Below, piece by piece: positions 37,336 through 46,675 of a DNA stretch of 64,000 nucleotides; position 1 is the first letter of the stretch; every line of letters starts with the position of its first letter. The position numbers were made by a program, and so were the translations under genes. The stretch is from Streptomyces sp. CB02366 (lineage in GTDB: Bacteria > Actinomycetota > Actinomycetes > Streptomycetales > Streptomycetaceae), in the NCBI RefSeq assembly GCF_001905905.1, contig NZ_LIVT01000012.1:62001-126000 (forward strand), read 5' to 3'. The notes under the pieces are model-generated. The model ran no database searches. It was not told where the DNA came from and worked only from the letters and a program-made list of their open reading frames with translations.

Positions 37336-37746
37336 TCACGTCTTGCGGTAGCCGTACGCCTCCGATGCCGCGGCCTCCACCGCCGCCAGGTCGCCGCCCG
37401 CCGAGGCCGTCACGACGGCGGCCACCGCGCCCTCCACGAAGGGGGCGTCCACGAGCCGGGTGTTCTCGGGCAGCTCGTCGCCCTCGGCCAGCATGGACTT
37501 CACCGTGAGGACCGCGCTCCCCAGGTCCACCAGCACCGCGACGCCCGCCCCCCGGTCCACCGAGGCGGCGGCCCGGCCGATCAGCTCCGCACTCGTACCC
37601 AACCCGCCGTTCGGCAGCCCGCCGGCCGGGGCCACCGGGGCGGTCGCCCCTCCGGCGGCGAGGCCCCGGGCCAGCTCGGCGACCGACTCGGCCACCGGTC
37701 CGCTGTGAGAGACCAGCACGATGCCCACCTGCCGCTTCCCGCTCAC
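37336..37746 (-). CDS. dhaM: Dihydroxyacetone kinase phosphotransfer subunit DhaM (EIIA-man-like)
   Basis: 136 residues from the GTG at 37746, which overlaps the dhaL stop. The EIIA-type phospho-acceptor His is residue 14 in VLVSHSGPVAES, and VLVDLGSAVLTVKSML is typical of DhaM. It lacks the HPr and EI domains found in E. coli DhaM, so it must be charged by the cell's general PTS. It passes phosphate to ADP bound on DhaL. Confidence 0.9.
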   Translation of the reverse strand: MSGKRQVGIVLVSHSGPVAESVAELARGLAAGGATAPVAPAGGLPNGGLGTSAELIGRAAASVDRGAGVAVLVDLGSAVLTVKSMLAEGDELPENTRLVDAPFVEGAVAAVVTASAGGDLAAVEAAASEAYGYRKT

Positions 37747-38351
37747 GCGCTCTCCCCGTCCGCCGTCGCCGCCAGGGCCTCCACCAGCAGCGCCGACGAC
37801 GTCGCCCCCGGATCCTGGTGCCCGACGCTGCGCTCGCCCAGATAACTGGCCCGCCCCTTGCGCGCCCGCATCGGCACCGTCGCCTCCGCGCCCGCACGGG
37901 CCGCGTCCGCCGCGCCGTCGAACGAGAGGGCCAGCGCCTCCGCCGCGGGCAGCAGCGCGTCGAGCATCGTCTTGTCCCCGGCCTGGGCCCCGCCCAGCTG
38001 ACCCACCGCCGCCACCCCCGCCGCGAACGCCTGGGCGAACTGCTCCCGGGTCACCTCGGCGCCGTCCCCGAGCGCCTTGCCCGTACGACGCAGCAGCGTC
38101 CCGTACAGCGGGCCGGACGCGCCGCCGACCGTGGAGATGAGCTGTCGCCCGGCCAGGGCCAGCACCGCGCCGGGCGTGTCCGGGGCGTCCTCCTCCAGCA
38201 CCGCCGCCACCGCCGCGAAGCCGCGCTGGAGGTTGCTGCCGTGATCGGCGTCCCCGATCGCCGAGTCCAGTTCGGTCAGACGGGCCGCCTCCCGGTCCAC
38301 GGCCTCCGCGGCGGCGGACATCCAGCGGCGGAAGAAGTCGGTGTCGAGCAC
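37743..38351 (-). CDS. dhaL: Dihydroxyacetone kinase ADP-binding subunit DhaL
   Basis: 202 residues from a GTG with AGGAGA upstream. The nucleotide/Mg site is DSAIGDADHGSNLQRGF, followed by TVGGASGPLYGTLLRRTGKA and the C-terminal helix ARKGRASYLGERSVGHQDPG. DhaL keeps its ADP permanently bound and relays phosphate from DhaM to dihydroxyacetone on DhaK. Confidence 0.94.
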   Translation of the reverse strand: MLDTDFFRRWMSAAAEAVDREAARLTELDSAIGDADHGSNLQRGFAAVAAVLEEDAPDTPGAVLALAGRQLISTVGGASGPLYGTLLRRTGKALGDGAEVTREQFAQAFAAGVAAVGQLGGAQAGDKTMLDALLPAAEALALSFDGAADAARAGAEATVPMRARKGRASYLGERSVGHQDPGATSSALLVEALAATADGESA

Positions 38352-38456
38352 AAGGTCTCCTGTTCCTCGATCCTGCCGGGACGGGGCGCCCCGGCGGTAC
38401 GGGCCCGGTACGGCCGGTCCGCGCCGCGCGCCCGGTCACGGAATCCCGTCGGCGGC

Positions 38457-39449
38457 TCAGCGGCCCCAGCGGAGCGCGGCCGTTTCCACCGGCGCGTCCC
38501 ACAGCCGCAGCAACTCCTCGTCGACCTGGCACAGGGTCACCGAGCAGCCTGCCATGTCGAGCGACGTCACGTAGTTCCCCACGAGCGTACGAGCCACCGG
38601 GACGCCTCGCTCGGACAGGGCGCGGTGGACCTCGGCGTTGAAGCCGTACAGCTCCAGCAGCGGAGTCGCCCCCATGCCGTTCACCAGCGCCAGCACCGGG
38701 CCGGTGGGACGCAGGTCCTCCAGGACCGCGTTCACGGCGAAGTCGGCGATCTCCCCGGATGTCATCATCGGCCGCCGCTCCCGCCCCGGCTCCCCGTGGA
38801 TGCCGATGCCCAACTCCAGCTCCCCGGAGGGCAGGTCGAAGGTGGGACTGCCCTTGGCCGGGGTGGTGACGGCGCCGAGGGCCACCCCGAAACTGCGCGC
38901 GGCCCCGTTCACCCGGCGCGCCACCGCGGCCACCTGGTCCAGCGGGGCGCCCTCGTCCGCCGCGGCTCCGGCGATCTTCTCGACGAACAGCGTCGCTCCC
39001 GTGCCGCGGCGCCCGGCGGTGAACGTGCTGTCGCTCACGGCCACGTCGTCGTCCACCACGACCTGGGCGACCTGGACGCCCTCGTCCTCGGCCAGTTCGG
39101 CGGCCATCTCGAAGTTGAGCACGTCACCGGTGTAGTTCTTGACGACGAACAGGACCCCGGCCCCGCTGTCGACGGCCGCGGCGGCCCGCACCATCTGGTC
39201 CGGAACGGGCGAGGTGAACACCTCGCCGGGGCAGGCGGCCGACAGCATCCCGGGCCCCACGAAGCCGGCGTGCAGCGGCTCGTGCCCCGAACCGCCCCCG
39301 GAGACCAGGGCCACCTTCCCCGCCACCGGCGCGTCCCGCCGGACGACGACCCGGTTCTCCACATCCACGGTGAGCTCGGGATGCGCGGCGGCGATGCCCC
39401 GCAACGCATCGGCGACCACGGTCTCGGGAACATTGATCAACATCTTCAC
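38457..39449 (-). CDS. dhaK: Dihydroxyacetone kinase substrate-binding subunit DhaK
   Basis: 330 residues from a GTG with AGGAGA five bases upstream (MKMLINVPE, the usual DhaK start). Key parts are SGGGSGHEPLHAGFVG, KNYTGDVLNFEMA and EVHRALSERGVPVARTLVGN. DhaK binds dihydroxyacetone covalently through a His. First gene of the operon, transcribed toward dhaM. Together the three feed glycerol or dihydroxyacetone carbon into glycolysis at PEP expense. Confidence 0.94.
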   Translation of the reverse strand: MKMLINVPETVVADALRGIAAAHPELTVDVENRVVVRRDAPVAGKVALVSGGGSGHEPLHAGFVGPGMLSAACPGEVFTSPVPDQMVRAAAAVDSGAGVLFVVKNYTGDVLNFEMAAELAEDEGVQVAQVVVDDDVAVSDSTFTAGRRGTGATLFVEKIAGAAADEGAPLDQVAAVARRVNGAARSFGVALGAVTTPAKGSPTFDLPSGELELGIGIHGEPGRERRPMMTSGEIADFAVNAVLEDLRPTGPVLALVNGMGATPLLELYGFNAEVHRALSERGVPVARTLVGNYVTSLDMAGCSVTLCQVDEELLRLWDAPVETAALRWGR

Positions 39450-39780
39450 GTGTGTCTCCTGGGGAGCGTGGCAGAGAACTCGTCGACCTGTGTTTTCGCT
39501 GATGGGGGGCTGGAAGGGACGCCTGGTCGGCCCCGGTGGTTCCTGGTGCCCAAGACGCCCTCCGGCGGCACCGGCGCCGACCTGCGGCTGAGTTTACCGA
39601 CGGCCCGGCGCCTCGGGGGGCGAGGCGCCGGGCGGGAGCTGTGGAGCAGTGACGCGCTTTCACCATCATGCAGACGCTTCACGGGTCGCGCAGGCTGAAC
39701 CCGTCCACCGGCGGAAACCCCCGTCCGGGAGGCCGGGCACGGTCCCTCCCCGATACGCGGCGCAGGCGGCCGGCCGCGCG
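39450..39780 (-). other. Intergenic interval upstream of dhaK and downstream of the ligD-type gene
   Basis: 331 bp holding the dhaK promoter region and the upstream operon's terminator at 39603-39633. No coding sequence or clear operator seen. Confidence 0.45.
39603..39633 (-). terminator. Terminator of the FAD-Rieske/ligD operon
   Basis: GCCCGGCGCCTCG and CGAGGCGCCGGGC pair perfectly over 13 bp with a GGGGG loop, 148 bp past the ligD-type stop. Confidence 0.65.
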
Positions 39781-40698
39781 TCAGGATGCGTCGGCTTCGA
39801 GCGCCGCGAGACGCCGTGCCGCGGCGCGAGCCGACCGGGGACGGCCGAAGGCGTGTTTCCACGGGTCCTCGTCGATCCGGTCGGCCATCGACGCGACGGT
39901 GAAGCTCCGCGCGTGGATACGCCCGTCCTCGACCTCGTCCCAGGCGAGCGGTGCGGCGACCGGCGCCCCGGGGCGGGCGCGTACGGCGTAGGGGGCGACC
40001 GCGGTCTGGGCGTAGGCGTTGCGTTGGACGTCGAGGTAGAGGCGTCCGCCCCGGGCCTCCTTGCGAGGCGCGGTGGTGAGCGCGTCGGGGGCGCGGGCGG
40101 CCAGGAGACCGCTGATCCGGCGGGCGAGATCGCGCACCTTGTCGAAGTCCGCCCGGCGGTCCAGCGGTACCACCACGTGCAGACCGCGCGAACCCGTGGT
40201 CATCACCGCCGACGGCAGCTCCAGTTCGTCGAGCAGGCCGCGCAGGCTCAGGGCGGCCGTGCGGACCGAGCCGAAGTCGTCGTCGGACGGGTCGAGGTCG
40301 AACACCATCCGGTCGGGACGGTCCGGCCGGTCCGCCCGCGAGAGGAAGCGGTGAGGGGTGACGCACGCCTGTCCGGCGAGGTAAACGAGAGCTGCGGGTT
40401 CGTCGCACACCGCATAGGTGACCGTCCCGTCCGCCTTGGGCAGTTCGACACGGTGGAACCAGTCCGGGAAGTGGTCCGGCACCTCCTTCTGCATGAAGGA
40501 CGGGCCTTCGACGCCGTCGGGGTACCGCTCCATCATGAGGGGCCGTCCGCGCAGGTGGGGCACCATCGCCCCGGCGACGAGCCGGTAGTAGTCCGCCAGA
40601 GCGGCTTTGGTGATCCCGTCCGCCGGGAACAGCACCTTGTCCGGCCGGGCGATGACGACGGTACGGCGGCCCACCCGGATGCGCTCGTCCCCGCTCAC
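39781..40698 (-). CDS. Stand-alone LigD polymerase domain (NHEJ-type primase-polymerase)
   Basis: 305 residues from the GTG at 40698. LigD_pol family: RPDKVLFPADGITKAALADY at the start, GVEGPSFMQKEVPDHFPDWF, metal-binding Asp pair in MVFDLDPSDDD, GSRGLHVVVPL, and ALTTAPRKEARGGRLYLDVQ. The ligase and nuclease domains of full LigD are absent, as is common in Streptomyces where they are separate genes. No ku gene is nearby. Coupled by GTGA to the FAD-Rieske gene. Confidence 0.9.
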   Translation of the reverse strand: MSGDERIRVGRRTVVIARPDKVLFPADGITKAALADYYRLVAGAMVPHLRGRPLMMERYPDGVEGPSFMQKEVPDHFPDWFHRVELPKADGTVTYAVCDEPAALVYLAGQACVTPHRFLSRADRPDRPDRMVFDLDPSDDDFGSVRTAALSLRGLLDELELPSAVMTTGSRGLHVVVPLDRRADFDKVRDLARRISGLLAARAPDALTTAPRKEARGGRLYLDVQRNAYAQTAVAPYAVRARPGAPVAAPLAWDEVEDGRIHARSFTVASMADRIDEDPWKHAFGRPRSARAAARRLAALEADAS

Positions 40699-42260
40699 CG
40701 GTTGTCCTCCCCCTGCTCGTCCTCCACCTCCACCTGCTCCAGGGGCTGTGTCGCCGGTCCCTGGAGCACCGCGCCGTCGACGCCGAACCTGGACCCGTGG
40801 CACGGGCACTCCCAGGTCGTCTCCGCCTCGTTGAAGGAGACCAGGCAGCCGAGGTGGGTGCACCGCGCGGAGACGGCCCGCACCGTGCCGTCCTGGCTCC
40901 GGTGGACGGCGCAGCGCCGCCCCCCGACCCGTACGACCGCTCCGCCGCCCGGCGGGATGGCGTCGACCGTCTCGACACGCGTCACGCGCAGCCGGTCGCC
41001 GGCGAAGTGCTTGGCCACCTCGACCTGCTGCCCCAGGAGCGCGGAACCCTCGCGCAGCACGCCCGCGATACGCCGCGGGTCGTACAGCTCCGCCCAGGCC
41101 GGACGAGGGCCCGAACCGGTGATCAGGGCGGTCAGCAGACGACCGGCCAGGACACCGCCCGTCATCCCCCAGCCTCCGAAGCCGGTCGCCACGTACGTAT
41201 GGCGGGCCCCGACGTGAAAAGGGCCCACGAGGGGAACCGTGTCGCTGGGATCGTTGTCCTGCGCCGCCCACCGGTAGGCCGTGGGCCCCACCGGGAAGCG
41301 TTCGTGCATCCAGGCGTCCAGGCGGCCGAAACCCTCCTGCGGATCACCCGTTCCGGGCGTGAAGCTCTCGCCGGTGACGATGAGCAGGCGGCGGCCGTCG
41401 TCGAGCGGGGCCGTACGCACCGAACGTTTCCCCTCGTCCTCGGTGATGTACATGCCCTGCGGGGCCTCGTCGGCGGCGATGGGGGCGGCCACCACCAGTT
41501 CCCGCCGGGGCGAGAGCCGCGCGAAGAGCAGGGCGCGGTCGAAGACGGGGTAGTGGGTGGCGACGACCACGTCGCGGGCGGTGACCCGCCGGCCGTCCTC
41601 GGTGGTCAGACGACACGGCTGCCCCTCCGAGAGCCGGGTGACCCGGGTCTGCTCGTGGACGAGGCCGCCCCGCTCCAGCAGGTCCTCGGCCAGCGCCGCG
41701 AGGTATTTGCGCGGGTGGAACTGGGCCTGTCCGTCGAGGCGGACCGCGCCCGCGACCGGGAAGGGCAGCTCCGTCCGGGTGACGTAGGAGACGTCCAGGC
41801 CCGCCTCGGCGGCGGCGCGGGCCTCCGCCTCCACGGCTTCCCGCGTGTCCGGCCCGGCGGCGTAGGAGTAGGCGCTCACCCGTTCCAGATCGCAGTCGAC
41901 GCCCACCTCGTCGACGATGGCGGCCAGCCGCTCCACCGCGTCCCGTTGCGAGGCGGCGTACAGGCGCGCGGCCTCCGCGCCCCGGGTCCGCCGCAGCCGG
42001 TCGTACACCAGCGAGTGCAGCGCCGAGACCTTGGCGGTGGTGTGGCCGGTGACGCCGGAGGCGAGGCGGTCCGCCTCCAGCACCACGACCCTCCGGCCGG
42101 TCCGGGCCAGCTCCCACGCCGTGCTCAGCCCCGCGATCCCACCGCCCACCACGGCGACGTCCACGTCGATGTCCTCGGTCAGGGGCGGGTGCGACGGGAA
42201 GGGGGCGGACTCCATCCAGTAGGACTCCGGGAGCCCCGGCAAGGAGCGGGGGAGGGCCAT
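40695..42260 (-). CDS. FAD-dependent oxidoreductase with C-terminal Rieske domain
   Basis: 521 residues. DAO-type FAD domain: VDVAVVGGGIAGLSTAWELA at ~30, ATGFGGWGMTGGVLAG near 360. The C-terminal Rieske [2Fe-2S] domain has CTHLGC and CPCHGSRF as the two ligand boxes (C-x-H and C-x2-H). Such fusions pass electrons from an amine or sugar-acid oxidation to the cluster; substrate unknown. First gene of a two-gene operon with the LigD-type polymerase. Confidence 0.9.
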   Translation of the reverse strand: MALPRSLPGLPESYWMESAPFPSHPPLTEDIDVDVAVVGGGIAGLSTAWELARTGRRVVVLEADRLASGVTGHTTAKVSALHSLVYDRLRRTRGAEAARLYAASQRDAVERLAAIVDEVGVDCDLERVSAYSYAAGPDTREAVEAEARAAAEAGLDVSYVTRTELPFPVAGAVRLDGQAQFHPRKYLAALAEDLLERGGLVHEQTRVTRLSEGQPCRLTTEDGRRVTARDVVVATHYPVFDRALLFARLSPRRELVVAAPIAADEAPQGMYITEDEGKRSVRTAPLDDGRRLLIVTGESFTPGTGDPQEGFGRLDAWMHERFPVGPTAYRWAAQDNDPSDTVPLVGPFHVGARHTYVATGFGGWGMTGGVLAGRLLTALITGSGPRPAWAELYDPRRIAGVLREGSALLGQQVEVAKHFAGDRLRVTRVETVDAIPPGGGAVVRVGGRRCAVHRSQDGTVRAVSARCTHLGCLVSFNEAETTWECPCHGSRFGVDGAVLQGPATQPLEQVEVEDEQGEDNR

Positions 42261-43040
42261 GACGTGTTCTCCCTACGTAGGTCGCGCGCCGACGGGCTGC
42301 CGCGCCGTCCATCCCCGCAGCGCTCCCGTGCGGCGCGGCGGGCGATCCGGCTCCCGCCGGGTACCACGGGGGCCGGGCGCCAAACGCCGTGGCCGGGCGG
42401 TTCGGACGGACGGCGACGGCAAGCCCCCCGCCCCGGCCCGGGTCCGGCCCGGGGCGGCGGGGAAGGCGCCCTGCTCACATTCCGCGCGCTGGGCCTCGGC
42501 TCCGAAGTGCCCACCGGAGTGCCTCCGCCTCTCGACGCCGAACAGGTGAAATCCGGGGGAGAGGGTAAGGACTGTCCCGCGATTCCCGGCGGGTGCGCGA
42601 CGACGGCTACGGCACCTCGCCGCGTTGTCGGAACATCCCCGTACATCCGGTATGCGGATGCCCCTCCGCCTTGCGGTGCACCGCATCCGACGCCGCGCGC
42701 TGATCCACCGGAAATCGCGGGACACCCCTTGGGGGGCGTGCCGGGTGGTGCGCCGGCGCGATTTGCATGAACCACGCCCAGGTGGGAAAAGTGACAGTGG
42801 AGGTCAGGAAGCGGCCTGTACGAACCCGCTGCCGTCCTCCACCAGGGTGGGCGGTGAGGTTCCCGCACCACCTGTGACCCACTCCTTCGCGAGTCCTGCT
42901 TTCCTTCTGCGCCCCGGGGCGGTCCGATGCCCCGGGGCGGTCCGGCCGCGCCCGAAGAGGTCCGCGGCGCCGGTCCCCCCTGTTCCTCCGCTCCCCGCCG
43001 GCCCCGTCGGCGTCCCCTTGCGAGAGAAAGGCCGAGTGCG
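42261..43040. other. 780-bp divergent intergenic region
   Basis: Lies between the FAD-Rieske operon and the DUF5133 gene. It contains CATCCG-GTATG-CGGATG (42644-42660) and the perfect 14-bp palindrome TGCGGTGCACCGCA (42672-42685), and an AT-richer patch near 42760-42800. Open frames on both strands lack domains and start signals. Confidence 0.45.
42672..42685. promoter_or_regulatory. Perfect 14-bp palindrome
   Basis: TGCGGTGCACCGCA reads the same on both strands. It sits mid-way in the large divergent region and could be a dimeric-regulator site for either side. Confidence 0.35.
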
Positions 43041-43265
43041 ATGCTGTTGGCCCACCCCGCGGTACTCGAAGAGCTGCTGCGTCGTTACGACGAACTGACG
43101 GCCGGACGCGGAGAGGACGCCCAGGAGGCGAACCGGCGTCTGGAAGACGTGAGCTACACCTTGTGCGTGACCACCGGCACCCGGGACATCGCCTCGGCTC
43201 TCGTGACCGCCCGTGAGCGACTGCGCCGCCCGGCCCCGGAGACGGCGTCCGCCGCCCTGTCCTGA
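43041..43265 (+). CDS. DUF5133 protein
   Basis: 74 residues from the ATG at 43041 (GAGAGAAAGG upstream). The sequence LLAHPAVLEELLRRYDELTA and RRLEDVSYTLCVTTGTRDI is typical of DUF5133, a small family found in Streptomyces, often several per genome and next to regulators. Function unknown. Followed after 27 bp by a SigB-type promoter for the next gene. Confidence 0.8.
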   Translation: MLLAHPAVLEELLRRYDELTAGRGEDAQEANRRLEDVSYTLCVTTGTRDIASALVTARERLRRPAPETASAALS

Positions 43266-43291
43266 GCCCCCGGACGGAGAGGGATCCCGTG

Positions 43292-43316
43292 TTACGCGTC
43301 GGGAACAAGGGGTACC
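43292..43316 (+). promoter_or_regulatory. SigB-type stress promoter
   Basis: GTTA-N15-GGGTAC matches the Streptomyces SigB consensus GNNT-N14-16-GGGTAC/T. The predicted start is ~40 bp before the F420-type oxidoreductase ATG. Confidence 0.7.
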
Positions 43317-43363
43317 CCTAGGCGGGACAAACCGACCCCGGACGCGTGCGGAACGAGGATCAC

Positions 43364-44338
43364 ATGCAGGTGGGATACAAGCTGGCGGCGGAGGCGTTCG
43401 GCCCGGCGGAGCTGGTCAGACAGGCCGTACTCGCCGAGGAGGCGGGCTTCGACTTCGTGGAGATCAGCGACCACTACCACCCCTGGCTCGACAACCAGGG
43501 GCACTCCCCGTTCGCCTGGGCGGTGCTCGGAACCATCGCCGCCAAGACGTCGCGGATCGGTCTGGCGACCGGGGTGACCTGCCCCACCGTGCGCTACCAC
43601 CCCGCGATCATCGCCCAGGCGGCCGCGACGCTCGCCCTGCTCTCGGAAGGCCGCTTCGTCCTGGGCGTCGGTTCGGGGGAGCGGCTCAACGAGCACGTCG
43701 TCGGCCCCGGCTTCCCCGAAGCGGTCAGCACCCGGCACGAGCTGCTCAAAGAGGCCCTGGAGATCATCCGGCTGCTGTGGAGCGGGGGATACCGGTCCTA
43801 CGAGGGCAAGCACCTGCGGCTCCACGACGCCCGGGTCTTCGACCTGCCCGACGAGCCGCCCCTGATCGCGGTGGCGGCCAGCGGGCCGAAATCGGCCCGG
43901 ATCGCCGCCGAACTGGGCGACGGCCTGTTCGCCACGGAGGACAAGCCGAGCATCGTGCGGCACTACCGCGACGCCGGCGGCAGCGGCCCCCGCTACGCCG
44001 AGGTCCCGATGGCCTGGGCGCCCGACGCGCAGACCGGCGCACGCGCCGCTCTGGAGACGACGCGCTGGGCACTGACCGGGTGGAAGGTGATGAGCGAGCT
44101 GCCCAACCCGGTCAACTTCGACGCGGCGACCGCCACCGTCCGCGAGGAGGACGTCCTGGGGAAGTTCGCCTGCGGCACGGACCCGGACCGGTACGCCGAA
44201 GTGGCCCAACCGTTCGTCGACGCGGGCTACGACCGGCTGGTCATGCAGAACGCGGGCCCCGACCCCGACGGCTTCATCGACTTCTACCGGCGTGAACTCG
44301 ACGGCCGCATCCGACAGCTGAAGCCGAACAGCCCGTGA
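43364..44338 (+). CDS. LLM-class F420-dependent oxidoreductase (FGD-like)
   Basis: 324 residues from the ATG at 43364 (GAGG five bases before; GTG 43346 is less likely). TIM-barrel luciferase-like: AEEAGFDFVEISDHYHPWLD, LATGVTCPTVRYHPAIIAQA, FVLGVGSGERLNEHVVG. This is the subgroup of F420-dependent glucose-6-phosphate dehydrogenase and relatives. F420H2 supply in redox stress would fit the SigB-type promoter. Substrate is not established. Confidence 0.88.
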   Translation: MQVGYKLAAEAFGPAELVRQAVLAEEAGFDFVEISDHYHPWLDNQGHSPFAWAVLGTIAAKTSRIGLATGVTCPTVRYHPAIIAQAAATLALLSEGRFVLGVGSGERLNEHVVGPGFPEAVSTRHELLKEALEIIRLLWSGGYRSYEGKHLRLHDARVFDLPDEPPLIAVAASGPKSARIAAELGDGLFATEDKPSIVRHYRDAGGSGPRYAEVPMAWAPDAQTGARAALETTRWALTGWKVMSELPNPVNFDAATATVREEDVLGKFACGTDPDRYAEVAQPFVDAGYDRLVMQNAGPDPDGFIDFYRRELDGRIRQLKPNSP

Positions 44339-44419
44339 GCCCCACGCCGTGAGCGGCTGCGCCGCGGCAGCGCCCGCTCCGGCCTCCGGTACGCGCCGAC
44401 CGATGAATCGAGGATGACC

Positions 44420-44899
44420 ATGGCCGCCAGACACCACCTCATCGACCGCTCGCCCTCCGCTGTGTGGACGGTCCTCGAAGACGCACGCCTGTACGGCAGA
44501 TGGGTGGTGGGAACCTCCGAGTCCCGGCCGGAACAAGGCCACTGGCCCGAAGTGGGCTCCTCACTCGTCTACTGCGTACGGCTGGGGCCCAAGGAATTCA
44601 CCGGCCGCACGGTGGTGCGACGCATCGAGAAGCCGAGCACGCTGGAGCTGGAGGCCGAGGCCGGTGCGCTCGGATCGGCGCGCATCGCGCTGGAAGTCCG
44701 GCCGTGGGGGGACAAGACCCTCGTCACGGTCGACGAACACCCGCTGCGCGGTATCGGCGGCACGCTCCACAACTTCCTGCTGGACTGGCTGATCCAGATC
44801 CGCCACCGGGCCATGCTCGCGCGCCTCGCCCACCTGACCGAGCACCTGACGCCGCCGGGAGCGTCCGCCGCCGCCCGCCGCCCCGCGTCGACCGGCTGA
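44420..44899 (+). CDS. SRPBCC-family protein
   Basis: 159 residues from the ATG at 44420; GAGG is six bases upstream, whereas an in-frame ATG at 44414 touches that site. START/Bet v1-like fold: HHLIDRSPSAVWTVLEDARL, YGRWVVGTSESRPEQG. Small hydrophobic-ligand binding is the usual role. It lies in line with the F420 oxidoreductase and the next flavoprotein, probably one operon. Confidence 0.8.
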   Translation: MAARHHLIDRSPSAVWTVLEDARLYGRWVVGTSESRPEQGHWPEVGSSLVYCVRLGPKEFTGRTVVRRIEKPSTLELEAEAGALGSARIALEVRPWGDKTLVTVDEHPLRGIGGTLHNFLLDWLIQIRHRAMLARLAHLTEHLTPPGASAAARRPASTG

Positions 44900-44975
44900 C
44901 CATGGACGCCCACCGGGAACGGGACGCCCCTCCTGTGGCGGGGCCTCCGCGACTGCAACGGAAGGCGAGGCCGCC

Positions 44976-46622
44976 ATGGTCGACGCGGTAGTGATCGGCA
45001 GTGGACCGAACGGCCTGGTCGCGGCCAACCTGCTGGCCGACGCCGGCTGGTCGGTGGAGGTGCTGGAGGCCCAGGACGAGCCGGGCGGCGCCGTTCGCAG
45101 CGACCGCGGGGTCCACCCCGAGTACGTCAACGACCTGTTCAGCTCGTTCTACCCGCTGGCCGCGGCCTCCCCCGTGCTGTCCGGGCTGGACCTGCACCGG
45201 GACGGGCTTCGCTGGAGCCACGCCCCCCAGGTCCTCGCCCATCCGCTGCTCGACGGCAGGTGCGCCGTGCTGGACCGCGACCGGACGGCGACCGCCGCCG
45301 GCCTCGACCGCTTCGCCCCCGGCGACGGCGAGGCATGGCTGGAGCTCTGCCACATCTGGGACCGGCTGGGCGACGGAATCGTCGACGCCCTCTTCGCGCC
45401 CTTTCCGCCCGTCCGGGCGGGGGCCGTCCTGGCGGCGCGGCTCCGGGCGGCGGGCGGGCTGCGGCTGGCCCGCAGCCTCGTCCTCCCGGTCCGCAGACTG
45501 GGCGAGGAGGAGTTCGCCGAGGAGGGAGGGCGACTGCTGCTGGCCGGCAACGCCCTGCACGCCGACCTGGCCCCCGAGGCGGCGGGCAGCGGCGGCTTCG
45601 GCTGGCTGATGTCCATGCTGGGGCAGTCCCACGGTTTCCCCGTCCCCGTCGGAGGGGCCGGAGCCCTCACCGCTGCCCTGGTGAAACGGTTGCGGCGGCG
45701 TGGAGGAAGCGTCCGGTGCGGCCAGCGGGTCACCGAGGTCGTCGTGCGCCGGGGCCGCGCCGTAGGCGTCCGTACGGAGACGGGGGAAGGGGTTCCCGCC
45801 CGCAGGGCCGTCCTGGCCGACGTCTCCGCCCCCAGCCTCTACGGATCGCTGGTCGCCGCCGAACACCTGCCCGCCCGGCTCCTGGACGACATGCGGCGTT
45901 TCCAGTGGGACTTCGCCACCTTCAAGGTGGACTGGGCGCTGAACGGCCCCGTTCCGTGGAGCAGCCCCGAGGCCGCGTCGGCGGGGACCGTCCACCTCGT
46001 GGAGGGGGTCGACGAGCTCACCCGGTGGGCCTCCCAGATCGCCCGGGGCCTGATCCCCGACCGTCCGTTCCTGCTGTTCGGGCAGATGACCACGGCGGAC
46101 GCGTCCCGGTCGCCCCGGGACACCGAAGCGGCCTGGGCCTACACCCACGTGCCGCACACCGTCAAGGGCGACGCGGGCGCCGCCGGGCTGACCGGCGGGT
46201 GGGACGCGGGGGAGGGGGAACGGATGGCGGACCGGGTCGAACAGCAGGTGGAGCGGTACGCCCCGGGCTTCCGCAGCCGCATCCTGGCACGGCGGATCCT
46301 CACCCCGACGACCTTCCAGAGCGCGGACGCCAATCTGTGCAACGGGGCCATCAACGGCGGTACGGCCGCGATGCACCAGCAGCTGGTCTTCCGGCCGGTG
46401 CCGGGGACGGGCCGACCCGAAACGCCCGTCAAGGGGCTGTACCTGGCCTCCGCGTCGGCCCACCCCGGGGGCGGGGTGCACGGCGCACCGGGGGCCAACG
46501 CCGCTCGGGCCGCCCTCCGCTCCACCCGGGCCACCGCCGCCGCCCTGTCCGCCGCCCAGCGGCTGCTGGCCCGGCGGGACCGGGTCGGCGAGATCACCCC
46601 CGTACGGGGCGAACGGCCGTGA
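44976..46622 (+). CDS. Phytoene-desaturase-like FAD-dependent oxidoreductase
   Basis: 548 residues. N-terminal dinucleotide fold: AVVIGSGPNGLVAANLLADA then EVLEAQDEPGGAVRSD. C-terminal FAD-closing segment: GLYLASASAHPGGGVHGAPG. The family covers carotenoid desaturases and isomerases and many actinobacterial enzymes of unknown substrate. No carotenoid synthase genes lie nearby, so a carotenoid role is not supported. Confidence 0.85.
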   Translation: MVDAVVIGSGPNGLVAANLLADAGWSVEVLEAQDEPGGAVRSDRGVHPEYVNDLFSSFYPLAAASPVLSGLDLHRDGLRWSHAPQVLAHPLLDGRCAVLDRDRTATAAGLDRFAPGDGEAWLELCHIWDRLGDGIVDALFAPFPPVRAGAVLAARLRAAGGLRLARSLVLPVRRLGEEEFAEEGGRLLLAGNALHADLAPEAAGSGGFGWLMSMLGQSHGFPVPVGGAGALTAALVKRLRRRGGSVRCGQRVTEVVVRRGRAVGVRTETGEGVPARRAVLADVSAPSLYGSLVAAEHLPARLLDDMRRFQWDFATFKVDWALNGPVPWSSPEAASAGTVHLVEGVDELTRWASQIARGLIPDRPFLLFGQMTTADASRSPRDTEAAWAYTHVPHTVKGDAGAAGLTGGWDAGEGERMADRVEQQVERYAPGFRSRILARRILTPTTFQSADANLCNGAINGGTAAMHQQLVFRPVPGTGRPETPVKGLYLASASAHPGGGVHGAPGANAARAALRSTRATAAALSAAQRLLARRDRVGEITPVRGERP

Positions 46623-46675
46623 CCCCACGCCGCCACCCGGCCCCGACGCCGGACCGCGGCCGCACCCCGGGCCGC

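Noticed and set aside
44976..46622. Carotenoid biosynthesis gene cluster
   Set aside because: Only one desaturase-like flavoprotein is present; no phytoene synthase, GGPP synthase or cyclase lies near it.
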